Of a stretch of 64,000 nt of DNA, positions 27,642-36,554 are shown one piece after another. Each line of letters starts with the position of its first letter. Position 1 is the first letter of the stretch. The translations under genes were made by a program, and so were the position numbers. Origin of the DNA: Natronocella acetinitrilica (GTDB lineage: Bacteria > Pseudomonadota > Gammaproteobacteria > Nitrococcales > Aquisalimonadaceae); the NCBI RefSeq assembly GCF_024170285.1, contig NZ_JALJXV010000004.1, positions 310,001-374,000 on the forward strand, given 5' to 3'. The notes under the pieces are model-generated. The model made no database searches. It worked only from the letters and a program-made list of their open reading frames with translations, and had not been told where the DNA came from.

Positions 27642-28351
27642 TGACTGTCGTGCCGAGTTCGCCAATCGTTCTTGCACTGGATGCCTGCACCGAGGCTTGC
27701 AGTGTCGCTCTTTGGCTCGAGGGCCGGGTACTACAGCAATTCGAGGTCACTCCGCGAGGTCACGCGCAGCGCTTGCTGCCCATGGTGGATGTCCTGTTGC
27801 ATGAGGCCGGGCTGGAGCGTTCGGCCATTGATCTGATTGCCTGTGGACGTGGCCCTGGTGCGTTCACCGGGGTGCGCATCAGCCTCGCCGTTGCCCAGGG
27901 GCTTGCCCTGGCGCTGGATGTGCCGGTAGCGGCCATGTCCACGCTGGCAGTCCTGGCGGAGGGAACCCACCGTCGCCTGGGTACCACGTCGGTTGCCACT
28001 GCGCTGGACGCCCGCATGGGAGAGGTCTACTGGGGCGCGTTTCGGCGTGACGAGGCCACGCAGAGCATGGTGGCGGAGATAGAGGAGTCGGTGTGCGCAC
28101 CCGGCAGCGTATCCCTCCCGCCGCACTGGTGTGACTATGCGGCCGCCGGGTCCGGCTGGGGCGTGCATCGCGACGCGTTGATAGGCGCTCTCCCCACGAT
28201 GCCCGGCACAGTTGACGAGCAGGCCTTGCCCGAGGCCCAGGACATGCTCCGGCCGGCACTGGCCATGTTACGAGCTGGCGACGTCTGTGCGGCGGAGGCA
28301 TTGGCTCCGGTCTACTTGCGTGACCGGGTCACCCATCAACAGGGATCCTGA
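27641..28351 (+). CDS. tsaB: tRNA t6A biosynthesis protein TsaB
   Basis: 236-aa TsaB, the non-catalytic partner of TsaD in making N6-threonylcarbamoyladenosine at position 37 of ANN-decoding tRNAs. It has the ASKHA N-terminal strand LALDACTEACSVALW and the signature CGRGPGAFTGVRISLAVAQGLA. ALDARMGEVYWG is also present. Its 3' end overlaps the convergent HDOD gene by 23 bp. Confidence 0.94.
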   Translation: MTVVPSSPIVLALDACTEACSVALWLEGRVLQQFEVTPRGHAQRLLPMVDVLLHEAGLERSAIDLIACGRGPGAFTGVRISLAVAQGLALALDVPVAAMSTLAVLAEGTHRRLGTTSVATALDARMGEVYWGAFRRDEATQSMVAEIEESVCAPGSVSLPPHWCDYAAAGSGWGVHRDALIGALPTMPGTVDEQALPEAQDMLRPALAMLRAGDVCAAEALAPVYLRDRVTHQQGS

Positions 28352-29801
28352 TTCGCCGCAACCCCGTCTCCAATGCTTGTACGGTGGCGTTGAATCCCGA
28401 TAAGACGCGCTCATTCAGGGCGCATTCGGTTGAAGTGCGGTCCGCATAAATTAGCCCGCAAAGGCCATTGACATCCCGAACAGGGCCCACCAGCGCACTC
28501 TCTCCGCAGAACAGGCGGCGGCCACGCAGAGGTAGCTCGGCGCGCCAGGCCTGCAGGGCGCTGCCGTCCAGCCATTGTGCCTGGGGGGCGTGTAGGAAGG
28601 CATGGATTTGCGTCCCTGGGAGGCTGGACAGCTCAAGGTCCGGAAGGTGAGGATCGCCCTCGCATCCGAGCGCCATGTAGGGTCTGCAGTAGTCGCCACG
28701 TCTATCCAGACGCAGGAAAATGGCCCGGGATAGTCCATAGCCATGATGCAGGGCTCGCAGCGCGAGGCTCAGCGGCACGTCCATGGCTTCCACGGTGGCG
28801 TGCTTGAGATGCAGGTCGTCCAGGGTGCGGCTGTCGTCGCCCCGGGCACAGAGTGACAGCAGGGATCGCGCGATCCCGGGGCGCGGCATCATGCAGAACT
28901 CGCGGCCGCCAACGCTTGAAGCTGCGGTGTCCTGCTGGTCCGGAAGCAATGGTTTCCAGGTCAGGGGTAGACCGGCAGGCCGATAACGTTCGGCTTCGCT
29001 GGCGACATGCTGGACATGGGTTTGCGTGTGGTCGGCATCGAGCCCCAGAAAGGCGCCTACGGTCTCCAGCAGATCTTCGAACTCCGGATGTCGCCAGCCG
29101 AGCGGCGCGAGCTGCGCCAGGTTGGCAGCGAGGGCGAGGCCAAGCGTTCTGCGCCCGGTTACCTTGTCCGGTACAAGATGCTCCAGGACCAGCAGTGGCA
29201 GGCGCCACTGGCGGATCAGCCCGGCGCTGATATCCGCGAGGCCGACCCCGAGCACCACGTACTGGGCCTGCTGGTAAAGGTGAGGCCGCTGACCGCCCAG
29301 TTCACGCGCTGTCGTCATGGCCCGGGGCGCCGCGCACCACATGGCCAATTCACCCACGGAGCGGACCAGCGCAGCGGTTGCGATCTCGGCCGGCAGGATG
29401 TCCTGCCGTGCCTCGGCCCAGTCGCGAGCATGCCACGCGGCGTGATAGGCCAGGCTGCAAGCAAGCAGGTAGCCCCGCCGGGCTGGCTCCTGCAGTTTCT
29501 CGTCCACGCTCGCGTAATCGCCGGCCATCTCCAGGGTGCGTTGGACGCCGAGCATCATGATGGCCTGCTCTATGGCAACAATGCGGGTGTCCAAATGCCG
29601 ATGGCGTAGCTGATTGGCCGCATGAATAAGGTTGATTGCCAGAGCGGCGTCGCCATAGGCGATCCGGGCCAGCTCGCGCACGCCCGTATCTTCCGTTTCT
29701 GAAAGCTGGGCGAGGGCGTTCCGGCTAGATGTGAGGATTGGCAGCGTCAGCGCCGCCAGGCGTTGTATCCAGTCTTCGAGACGGCGTGCCGGCTTGGTCA
29801 T
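28329..29801 (-). CDS. HDOD-domain signalling protein
   Basis: 490-aa protein. The N-terminal half is an HDOD domain (FARIAYGDAALAINLIHAANQ-type region around residues 40-65, then AIEQAIMMLGVQRTLEMA), an inactive relative of HD phosphohydrolases that scaffolds signalling. The C-terminal part, about residues 310-490, is globular and may be GAF-like (HGYGLSRAIFLRLDRRGDY, GPVRDVNGLCGLIYADR). It lies divergent to motA, so a role in motility or second-messenger control is possible. The target is unknown. Confidence 0.82.
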   Translation of the reverse strand: MTKPARRLEDWIQRLAALTLPILTSSRNALAQLSETEDTGVRELARIAYGDAALAINLIHAANQLRHRHLDTRIVAIEQAIMMLGVQRTLEMAGDYASVDEKLQEPARRGYLLACSLAYHAAWHARDWAEARQDILPAEIATAALVRSVGELAMWCAAPRAMTTARELGGQRPHLYQQAQYVVLGVGLADISAGLIRQWRLPLLVLEHLVPDKVTGRRTLGLALAANLAQLAPLGWRHPEFEDLLETVGAFLGLDADHTQTHVQHVASEAERYRPAGLPLTWKPLLPDQQDTAASSVGGREFCMMPRPGIARSLLSLCARGDDSRTLDDLHLKHATVEAMDVPLSLALRALHHGYGLSRAIFLRLDRRGDYCRPYMALGCEGDPHLPDLELSSLPGTQIHAFLHAPQAQWLDGSALQAWRAELPLRGRRLFCGESALVGPVRDVNGLCGLIYADRTSTECALNERVLSGFNATVQALETGLRRIRIPVDG

Positions 29802-30174
29802 GGCCGATCTTTCCCGCGTTTGAACCGGGACGGCAGCCTACGCTGCGCCCATGCAACCTTCAGCATGGGCGCAGCGTGGGTAAAAGGGAAGTGTCTGGTG
29901 TGAACCCCGTCACACCGTAACCACTCCGGGCTGCCGATGCCGGCGCCGTGAGGTCATTTGCTGACATGCGACTGCGTTGGGGCTTGCCGGATTGCGACGG
30001 CGTTCCCATCCGGCATCGAGGCGAGCCCCTAAGATGGTGATGGTATTCGACGAGGGCTTGAGTTCCCGGTAAACCGGTCGACAAAGACCCAGGGGCCGGT
30101 GATGCCGAACGCCGCCCGGCAACATTCGTCCGGACTTTCGGGCCGTCCCGTATCGACCTGCAGAGGTTTCTTGC
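29802..30174. other. HDOD / motA divergent intergenic region
   Basis: 373-bp spacer. It contains the 18-bp inverted repeat at 29837-29880 and otherwise no open frame or RNA gene that I can support. A long untranslated leader for motA is possible. I see no flagellar sigma-28 motif (TAAA-N15-GCCGATAA) in it. Confidence 0.5.
29837..29880. repeat. 18-bp inverted repeat upstream of motA
   Basis: The left arm 29837-29854 and right arm 29863-29880 pair over 18 positions with one G-U, around the 8-nt loop AACCTTCA. The core CGCTGCGCCCATGC is perfectly paired. No T-run follows on either strand, so it is not a normal terminator. It lies 36 bp from the HDOD gene start and about 300 bp before motA. Confidence 0.85.
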
Positions 30175-31029
30175 ATGCTGATTTTGGTGGGTTTCCTGGT
30201 GGTCGTGATTTCCGTCGTGACGGGCTACGCCCTGCATGGCGGTGATCTCATGATGCTCTGGCAGCCGTTGGAGGTGCTGATCATTTTTGGCGCCGCTTTC
30301 GGCGCCTTTCTGATCGCCAATCCCATGAAGATCGTGAAGAGCGTGTTCGGCTTCATGCCAACTCTGTTGAAGGGCTCACCGTATAACAAGGGCATGTATA
30401 TGGACTTGCTGGCCCTGCTCTATGAGCTGTTCTACAAGGCCCAGCGTGAAGGCTTGTTGGCCATTGAGGGAGATATCGACGATCCGGAGAACAGCGAGTT
30501 GTTCAATCGCTACCCGCGGATCAAGAAGGAAAAGCATGCCATGGAGTTCCTGCTCGACTATCTGCGCCTCATGGTTGGGGGCAGCATGAATCCCCATGAA
30601 CTCGAGGCCTTGATGGAACAGGAACTCGAAGCCCTGCACGACGAGGAAGAACAACCGGCCCACGCCGTCAATCGCGTCGCCGACGCACTGCCCGGGTTCG
30701 GCATCATCGCGGCAATCCTCGGCATCATTATCGCCATGGGTGAGATCGATGGACCCGTAGAAGTCATCGGTGGGCTCGTGGCGGTGGCCCTGATCGGCAC
30801 CTTCCTGGGGATTTTTGCCGGCTACTCTTTCGTGGGCCCGCTGGCCACCGCAATGGAACACCAGGCCCGCGAGAAGGCAAAGTTTCTTGAGATTATCAAG
30901 GTGACCATCGTCGCCATTCTCAACGGATACAAGCCCGTACTCGCCGTGGAGTTCGGCCGCAAGGTCATGTACGAGTCCGAGCGGCCCAGCTTCCAGGAGC
31001 TGGAGGATTTCGTGAAGAGTCGGAAGTAG
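30175..31029 (+). CDS. motA: Flagellar motor stator protein MotA
   Basis: 284-aa stator subunit of the proton-driven flagellar motor, with four membrane helices. The first helices are LILVGFLVVVISVVTGY and EVLIIFGAAFGAFLIANP. The cytoplasmic loop that contacts FliG carries the charged stretch YPRIKKEKHAMEFLLDYLRLM. The proline-bearing third and fourth helices are ALPGFGIIAAILGIIIAMG and GTFLGIFAGYSFVGPLA. The length matches E. coli MotA (295) better than the short PomA type. motB starts 19 nt after its stop. Confidence 0.95.
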   Translation: MLILVGFLVVVISVVTGYALHGGDLMMLWQPLEVLIIFGAAFGAFLIANPMKIVKSVFGFMPTLLKGSPYNKGMYMDLLALLYELFYKAQREGLLAIEGDIDDPENSELFNRYPRIKKEKHAMEFLLDYLRLMVGGSMNPHELEALMEQELEALHDEEEQPAHAVNRVADALPGFGIIAAILGIIIAMGEIDGPVEVIGGLVAVALIGTFLGIFAGYSFVGPLATAMEHQAREKAKFLEIIKVTIVAILNGYKPVLAVEFGRKVMYESERPSFQELEDFVKSRK

Positions 31030-31048
31030 CGGAGCGCGGGCGCAGGCC

Positions 31049-31912
31049 ATGGAAGACAGAATCCAGCCGATCATCGTCAAACGCATCAAGAAGGTGAAGG
31101 GCGGCCATCATGGTGGCTCCTGGAAGGTCGCGTTTGCTGACTTCATGACTGCGATGTTCGCCATGTTCCTGGTTCTCTGGCTTGTGACGGCCATGGATGA
31201 GCCGCAGCGACAGGCCGTCGCGGAGTACTTCCGTAACCCCACCATGGTGGAGGGTGCCGACGGTGCCGGGCCGCCGTCGCTCATCGATTTCGAGGGTGGC
31301 TCGGAAGTCCCCATCGATCTGGGCGAGATTCCTGTTCGCCCTGACGATGCCTCGATCCTGGAGGAGGCAAGGCGTCTGCAGGCGGAAAGGCTCGAAAGCC
31401 TGCAGGTGGAGCTGGAACGCGCCATAGAGCAAAGCCAGGCGCTGGAGCCGTTCAAGGATCAGTTGCTGTTGGACATTACGCCGGAGGGGTTACGAATTCA
31501 GTTGGTAGATCGCCGCAACCGACCCATGTTCGACCTGGGGAGTGCGGAGTTGCGGGATTATGCGGCGCGCATCCTGAATGAGCTTGGAGTGGTGATCAAC
31601 GCCGTTCCCAACAAGGTTGCGATCACCGGTCATACCGACGCCATCGCCTTCGCCGGCCCCCGTGCCCAGGATTACGACAACTGGGAACTCTCGGCCGACC
31701 GCGCCAATGCAGCACGCCGGGCATTGTTGAGCGGTGGTATCGAGCCGCAGCGCATCGCCCAGGTTGTCGGATTGGCCGATCGGGTGCTGTTTGACAGGGA
31801 AAACCCCACCAACCCGATCAACCGGCGTATCAGCATTACCGTTCTCAATGAAGAAGCCGAACGCGCCATCACCGAGCGCGAAGGCAGCCTCGAGTTTCAG
31901 GGCTCGGACTGA
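31049..31912 (+). CDS. motB: Flagellar motor stator protein MotB
   Basis: 287-aa partner of MotA. A basic N-terminus precedes one membrane helix (WKVAFADFMTAMFAMFLVLWLV) with the proton-accepting Asp31. A plug/linker with a coiled-coil region (EEARRLQAERLESLQVELERA) follows. An OmpA-type peptidoglycan-binding domain holds VAITGHTDAI and NWELSADRANAARRAL. Asp31 rather than a sodium-type context suggests proton coupling, but ion choice cannot be proven from sequence in a halophile. Confidence 0.95.
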   Translation: MEDRIQPIIVKRIKKVKGGHHGGSWKVAFADFMTAMFAMFLVLWLVTAMDEPQRQAVAEYFRNPTMVEGADGAGPPSLIDFEGGSEVPIDLGEIPVRPDDASILEEARRLQAERLESLQVELERAIEQSQALEPFKDQLLLDITPEGLRIQLVDRRNRPMFDLGSAELRDYAARILNELGVVINAVPNKVAITGHTDAIAFAGPRAQDYDNWELSADRANAARRALLSGGIEPQRIAQVVGLADRVLFDRENPTNPINRRISITVLNEEAERAITEREGSLEFQGSD

Positions 31913-31925
31913 TCCACCACGGCCG

Positions 31926-31939
31926 TTGACCTGAATCAA
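31926..31939 (+). promoter_or_regulatory. FNR/ANR box of hemN
   Basis: TTGACCTGAATCAA differs from the FNR consensus TTGAT-N4-ATCAA at one base. A -10-like CATAGT at 31960-31965 would put the start near 31973, so the box is centred at about -41, as in class II FNR-activated promoters. The fnr gene itself lies 1.5 kb downstream, convergent with hemN. Confidence 0.75.
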
Positions 31940-32017
31940 CCCGGCCTCCACCGAATCTGCATAGTGTGCCTGAAGGATGGAGCCGGACGGCTCCCTTGCC
32001 ATTTGCAGGTGATAGGT

Positions 32018-33406
32018 ATGTCGGTGGTTCCGTTCGATCGCGCTCTCCAGCAGAAGTATGACCGGCCCGGGCCGCGTTATACCTCCTATCCCACTGCGCC
32101 GCAGTTCCATCATGGATTCGACGCGGTCCAGTACGCGGCCGCGGCGCTTGAGAGCAACGCCGTGCCGCTGCCGCGCCCGCTGTCACTTTATGTGCATGTG
32201 CCTTTCTGCGAGTCACTCTGCTACTACTGCGCGTGCAACAAGATCGTCACCCGTCATCGCGGCAAGGCGGATGTCTACTTGGATTACATCGAGCGCGAGC
32301 TGGCCCTGCAAGCGGCGCTGTTCGATGGCGATCGCACGGTCCAGCAGTTGCATCTTGGTGGAGGCACACCCACGTACCTCAGTGCGCGGCAGCTCTGGCG
32401 GCTGATGCAGAGTATCGCCCATCATTTCCGGTTGGCCGCAGGCAAGGAGCGGGAGTTCTCCATCGAGATTGATCCGCGGGCCGTCGACGAGGACACGATG
32501 GAAGTGCTCGCTGAGCTGGGCTTCAATCGCATCAGCCTCGGCGTGCAGGATTTCGACCCACGCGTCCAGGCGGCGGTCAATCGCCTGCAGAGCGAGGAGG
32601 AGACTCGTCGAGTTATCGAGCAGGCCCGCACCAACGGGGTGCACTCCATCAGCCTCGATCTGATCTATGGGCTGCCGCTACAAACGGTCAAGAGCTTCGA
32701 CGCGACGCTTGATCGCGTCCTCGATATTCGTCCCGACCGCCTCTCCATCTACAGCTATGCCCATCTGCCGGAGCGAGTACGCGCCCAGCGCCTGATACGC
32801 ACCGAGGACCTGCCGCCTGCGGGGGAGAAGTTGTCCATACTCGGCCACAGCATCAACCGTCTCAATGCGGCGGGTTACCGCACGATTGGCATGGACCATT
32901 TCGCGCTTCCGGACAACGAACTCTCGAGGGCCATGGATGCAGGCACGTTGCAGCGCAATTTCCAGGGCTACTCGACCCATGCTGATTGTGACCTGATCGG
33001 GATCGGCGTGACCGCCATCGGCAAGGTGGCCGACAGCTACAGCCAGAACGTCAAGCATCTCAACCGCTACTACGCTGAACTCGACGCGGGTCGACTGCCG
33101 TTGGAGCGCGGTGTGTTGCTGGATTTCGACGATCGACTCCGCCGCGCGGTCATCGAGGCGGTGATGTGTCGCTGGGAAGTGGACTACGCAAGCTTCGAGG
33201 ACGACTACAATATCGCCTTCCAGGACTACTTCGCGCCGGAACTCGTGTCCCTGGATGAGATGGAGTCCGACGGTCTGGTGACACGCGAGCCGGGACGCCT
33301 TCGCATACAACCGCGAGGTCGTCTGTTGCTTCGCAACGTCGCCATGGTGTTCGATCGCTACCTGCGGACGGCGACACCGATCGTGCAGTATTCACGGACC
33401 GTCTGA
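32018..33406 (+). CDS. hemN: Oxygen-independent coproporphyrinogen III oxidase
   Basis: 462-aa radical SAM enzyme that decarboxylates coproporphyrinogen III to protoporphyrinogen IX for heme synthesis without oxygen. The cluster motif C64-ESL-C68-YY-C71 is followed by a further Cys73, as in E. coli HemN, and separates true HemN from HemW. YVHVPFC, LGGGTPTYL and ISLGVQDFDPRVQAAVNRLQ are standard. The ATG follows AGGTGATAGGT. The upstream FNR box predicts induction when oxygen is low. Confidence 0.96.
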   Translation: MSVVPFDRALQQKYDRPGPRYTSYPTAPQFHHGFDAVQYAAAALESNAVPLPRPLSLYVHVPFCESLCYYCACNKIVTRHRGKADVYLDYIERELALQAALFDGDRTVQQLHLGGGTPTYLSARQLWRLMQSIAHHFRLAAGKEREFSIEIDPRAVDEDTMEVLAELGFNRISLGVQDFDPRVQAAVNRLQSEEETRRVIEQARTNGVHSISLDLIYGLPLQTVKSFDATLDRVLDIRPDRLSIYSYAHLPERVRAQRLIRTEDLPPAGEKLSILGHSINRLNAAGYRTIGMDHFALPDNELSRAMDAGTLQRNFQGYSTHADCDLIGIGVTAIGKVADSYSQNVKHLNRYYAELDAGRLPLERGVLLDFDDRLRRAVIEAVMCRWEVDYASFEDDYNIAFQDYFAPELVSLDEMESDGLVTREPGRLRIQPRGRLLLRNVAMVFDRYLRTATPIVQYSRTV

Positions 33407-33471
33407 CCGAAACCCGGGCTGAAAGTCCCGGGCTGCCATTGCGTCGCGGCGCTTGTCATGCCCGAGGCGAT

Positions 33472-34242
33472 TTACGCGCCCTCGCTTTGTCGGCGCACGT
33501 TGGGATTACCCGTCATTTCCCGAAGTGCCGGTACGTCGGTCAGGTGTACTTCCCGTCCCGAGGCGCAGATCCAGCCCTGATCCACAAAGCGTTTGAAAAG
33601 ACGGCTCATGGTCTCCGGCGCCAGCCCCAGATAGTTGCTCAGGTCATGGCGTGACATGGGCAGGCGATAGCGCGTAGGCGAGAGCCCGCGCCGACCGAAA
33701 CGATCCCCCAGGCTCAGCAGCAGAATGGCCAGCCGTTGCTCGGCCGTGCGCCTTGCCAGGGCCAGGAGCATCTCCTGCTCATCGAAGATTTCGCGGCTCA
33801 TGATGCGCAGGAGCTGGTGTTGCAGCCCGGGAATCTTCGCCGACAGGAGCTCCAGCTCGGTGAAGGGGATTTCGCAGAGGCTGGTGGTCTCCAGGGCTTC
33901 GGCAGTGGACGGGTGGTGGTCGAAACTGATGGCGTCGAGGCCCAACAGCTCGCCCGGCAGGTGAAATGCCGTGATCTGTTCCTCGCCGTCCTCGGACAGA
34001 GTGCTGCTCTTGAGGGATCCGGTGCGCACCGCATAAATCGAGCCGAAGGTGTTTCCGGCCCGATACAGCTGATCCCCTCTGTTTAACGGCCGACGCCGCT
34101 GGACGATCCTGTCCAGCGCATCCACGTCGGAACCTTCGAGGGCCACGGGAAGGCAGAGGTCACTGAGGCTGCAGGAACTGCACGCTTCCCGAATCGCCCG
34201 CAACCGTACTCCATTGTCTGCGACGGGCTTCATGATTCCCAT
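33472..34242 (-). CDS. fnr: FNR-type oxygen-sensing transcription regulator
   Basis: 256-aa CRP/FNR regulator (ANR in pseudomonads). The four cluster cysteines are Cys21, Cys24 and Cys30 in ACSSCSLSDLCLP and Cys123 in TTSLCEIPF, matching E. coli Cys20, 23, 29 and 122. The DNA-recognition helix is in PMSRHDLSNYLGLAPETMSRLFKRF, with the E-x2-S-R pattern that reads TTGAT sites. The start is the ATG preceded by AAGGA. It controls anaerobic or microaerobic genes; the convergent hemN is a likely target. Confidence 0.95.
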   Translation of the reverse strand: MGIMKPVADNGVRLRAIREACSSCSLSDLCLPVALEGSDVDALDRIVQRRRPLNRGDQLYRAGNTFGSIYAVRTGSLKSSTLSEDGEEQITAFHLPGELLGLDAISFDHHPSTAEALETTSLCEIPFTELELLSAKIPGLQHQLLRIMSREIFDEQEMLLALARRTAEQRLAILLLSLGDRFGRRGLSPTRYRLPMSRHDLSNYLGLAPETMSRLFKRFVDQGWICASGREVHLTDVPALREMTGNPNVRRQSEGA

Positions 34243-34403
34243 TTCAGTATCCTTACCGCGTTGCCGGAAAAATTCCAACACTCCCAGCAGTATAACGCAG
34301 CGCAGCGGATGTAAAGTCAGGCCGGTTGACAATAAGCCGGAATCAGCCGGTTGATCTTGTCGCCTGTAAATGATGGATGCAAAAGGTTGCTAATTCAAAT
34401 GCA

Positions 34404-35003
34404 TCATTTTGCGTCCATCGAGTTTTCCCGATGCGGAATGTTCAGCAAACCCAGTATGAAAGAGGCAACCTCTTGCGGATTGTTCAGGGCGAGCCGGGGG
34501 AGTTGTGTATCAAGCTCCGCAAGCGCGTCCGTCGCCACGGCAATGATGCAGGGATCCTGTTGATGCAGAGTCGGCCGACCCAGGGCGGGACGATGGACTT
34601 CAATCTTTGCTATCCGTGCGTCGCGAAACCCTTCGACCAGTATCACATCGCAGGCGCTGCAATCGATCCTTGGCAGTTCCTCCTCCAGCACCGGATCCTT
34701 CTCGACAGTGCGCTCGACCATCAATGCATAGCGTCGTGCCCCGGTCAGCAGAACCTGGTCGGCTCCGGCGCTGCGCAATCGGTGACTATCCTTGCCTGGG
34801 TGGTCGACATCGAACCGATGATGAGCATGCTTCACCAGCGCAATGCGCACACGGGCTTGCCGCAACTGCGGTATGACCTGCGCAAGCAAGGTTGTCTTGC
34901 CGGCACCGCTCCAGCCAGCGAAGCCCAGTACGGGAACTTCGATGCCCTCAGGCTGCAGTTGTCTCCAGGCCTTGACCTCGCACTGACTTATCGGTGGGGA
35001 CAT
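34404..35003 (-). CDS. mobB: Molybdopterin-guanine dinucleotide biosynthesis adaptor MobB
   Basis: 199-aa P-loop GTPase of molybdenum cofactor maturation. Walker A lies in LGFAGWSGAGKTTLLAQVIPQL. KHAHHRFDVDHPGKDSHRLRSAGA is the characteristic MobB segment, followed by DVILVEGFRDARIAKIEVHRP. It works with MobA to attach GMP to molybdopterin. A molybdoenzyme need fits the oxygen-limited lifestyle suggested by the neighbouring fnr and hemN. mobA is not in this window. Confidence 0.93.
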   Translation of the reverse strand: MSPPISQCEVKAWRQLQPEGIEVPVLGFAGWSGAGKTTLLAQVIPQLRQARVRIALVKHAHHRFDVDHPGKDSHRLRSAGADQVLLTGARRYALMVERTVEKDPVLEEELPRIDCSACDVILVEGFRDARIAKIEVHRPALGRPTLHQQDPCIIAVATDALAELDTQLPRLALNNPQEVASFILGLLNIPHRENSMDAK

Positions 35004-35095
35004 TCGGGCGATTCCTCTTCAGACTCTGCGCGGATCTGCTATCTTGCCCGTGGGCAATCCGCCCATGGAATGAACCATCACAAGGGGAGCTGGCG

Positions 35096-35452
35096 ATGGC
35101 TGATGAACTGCCTTCCGGTGCCGCGGAAGTCGCGGAAGATTTTCCGGAAATCTGGGAAGCCTACTGCCGCCTTGGTGCCGCCTGTGCGGAGGGCGGACCG
35201 CTTGACGACCGCGAGCGGCGTCTGGTGAAACTCGCCTTTTCCATGGCGGTTGGCAGCGAAGGTGCGACCCATTCCCATGTGCGACGCGCGCTTGACGATG
35301 ATATATCCGTTGACGAACTCCGCCACATCGCCATGCTGGCCGTGCCCACCCTCGGTTTTCCCAGAGCGGTGGCTGCGCTTACCTGGATCGATGATGTACT
35401 CGACGAGGAAGAACTCGACGAGGACGATGATCTTGATGAGGACGACGCCTAG
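35096..35452 (+). CDS. Carboxymuconolactone decarboxylase-like (AhpD fold) protein without redox cysteines
   Basis: 118-aa all-helical CMD/AhpD-type protein. Helices run through PLDDRERRLVKLAFSMAVGS and THSHVRRALDDDISVDELRHIAMLAVPTLGFPRAVAAL. The position of the usual C-x2-C-x3-H motif reads SEGATHSH, so both thiol residues are missing while the His is kept. The C-terminal 20 residues are almost purely acidic (EEELDEDDDLDEDDA). AAGGGGAG lies 8 nt before the ATG. Peroxidase-type thiol chemistry is therefore unlikely; the function is open. Confidence 0.8.
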   Translation: MADELPSGAAEVAEDFPEIWEAYCRLGAACAEGGPLDDRERRLVKLAFSMAVGSEGATHSHVRRALDDDISVDELRHIAMLAVPTLGFPRAVAALTWIDDVLDEEELDEDDDLDEDDA

Positions 35453-35480
35453 CTTGCCCCGCATCCGCTGGCGAAGGGCC

Positions 35481-35858
35481 TCAGAACGGCCATGGTTGCT
35501 TGCTGAAGGCAACGGCATAGATATAGAAGAAAACCAGTAGGGCACCGACGAAGGCCGCAATTCTTGCAGGTTTGGTGCGGCCTCTCCGCAACGCGATGGT
35601 CCCCAGCACGATATAGGCGACCAGGCCCAGAATCTTGACCATCAGCCAGCCCTGCGTGAGGGGGTTAAGGCTGATCATCACCAGCATGGTTATCGCCGAC
35701 GCCAGCAGCACGGTGTCAATGACGTGGGGGACAATCCGCACCCAGCGTCGCTGCAGCATGCCTGGCCAGGCGATCATCCAGACGCCCCGTAGCAGGAACA
35801 GCGAGATAGTGAGCAGCGCCATCGTGGAGTGCAGGTGTTTGACGACGATGTAATCCAT
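35481..35858 (-). CDS. SirB2-family membrane protein
   Basis: 125-aa inner-membrane protein with four helices and the family pattern KHLHSTMALLTISLFLLRGVWM, RRWVRIVPHVIDTVLL, LNPLTQGWLMVKILGLVAYIVLG and ALRRGRTKPARIAAF. SirB2-family proteins are of unknown molecular function; conserved His residues hint at a heme- or cation-related role. It is probably an independent unit, ending close to the CMD gene. Confidence 0.88.
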   Translation of the reverse strand: MDYIVVKHLHSTMALLTISLFLLRGVWMIAWPGMLQRRWVRIVPHVIDTVLLASAITMLVMISLNPLTQGWLMVKILGLVAYIVLGTIALRRGRTKPARIAAFVGALLVFFYIYAVAFSKQPWPF

Positions 35859-35897
35859 GGCCTTGGGGTTCGGTCCTCAAATGACGAATTGTTGGCT

Positions 35898-36554
35898 TCA
35901 GGCGGGCAGCGGGGCGTCAGGCCGAACGGTCACCGGCTCCTTAAGCGGCCGTCCGTCGAACCGTGGCACGCCCTGGGTCAGCGTCAATCTCCCTTGCAGA
36001 AACCAGCGAATCACGCGCGGATAGATCCGGTGTTCCTCGCGCTGAACCCGTGCTGCCAGGCTGTGTTCCGTGTCATCGGGCAACACGGGTATGCGAGCCT
36101 GCATCACCAGGGGGCCGGCGTCCAGGTCAGGCGTCACGAAGTGCACGCTGCAGCCGTGCTCGCTATCTCCGGCGGCTAGCACACGCTGATGGGTGTGAAG
36201 TCCGCGGTAGGCTGGTAACAGAGACGGATGGATGTTGAGCATGCGACCCGCGTAATGTTGCACAAAACCTTCTGAGAGGATGCGCATGAATCCGGCCAAC
36301 ACCACCAGCGCAGGTTTGTGGGCGTCGATCTCCTGTTGCAAGGCCGCATCATAAGCCTCGCGGTTGGCGTAGTTGCCATGTGGCAGGGCGATGGCAGGCA
36401 CGCCGCTCCGGCGAGCGCGTTCCAGTCCGTGGGCATCTGCCCTGTTGCTGATCACGGCGGCAATGGGTGCCGGCAGGTCGCCACTGGCGGCGGCATCAAG
36501 CAGTTGTTGCAGATTGCTACCGCTACCGGAAATGAGCACGACAACCCCAGTCAT
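35898..36554 (-). CDS. purN: Phosphoribosylglycinamide formyltransferase PurN
   Basis: 218-aa GAR transformylase, the third step of purine synthesis, using 10-formyltetrahydrofolate. [16 protein letters not shown] is the phosphate-binding loop. [42 protein letters not shown] contains the catalytic Asn-x-His, and [20 protein letters not shown] the catalytic Asp. The start overlaps the purM stop by 4 nt, the usual purMN order. Confidence 0.96.
   Translation of the reverse strand: MTGVVVLISGSGSNLQQLLDAAASGDLPAPIAAVISNRADAHGLERARRSGVPAIALPHGNYANREAYDAALQQEIDAHKPALVVLAGFMRILSEGFVQHYAGRMLNIHPSLLPAYRGLHTHQRVLAAGDSEHGCSVHFVTPDLDAGPLVMQARIPVLPDDTEHSLAARVQREEHRIYPRVIRWFLQGRLTLTQGVPRFDGRPLKEPVTVRPDAPLPA

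Noticed and set aside
33410-33435. CCCGGGCTG repeated after hemN, considered as a terminator
   Set aside because: The arms are self-complementary CCCGGG units with a short stem and no T-run; too weak to call.
34321-34360. TTGAC and TTGAT half sites before fnr, considered as an FNR autoregulation box
   Set aside because: The half sites do not face each other at the required 4-bp spacing, so no proper box can be drawn.
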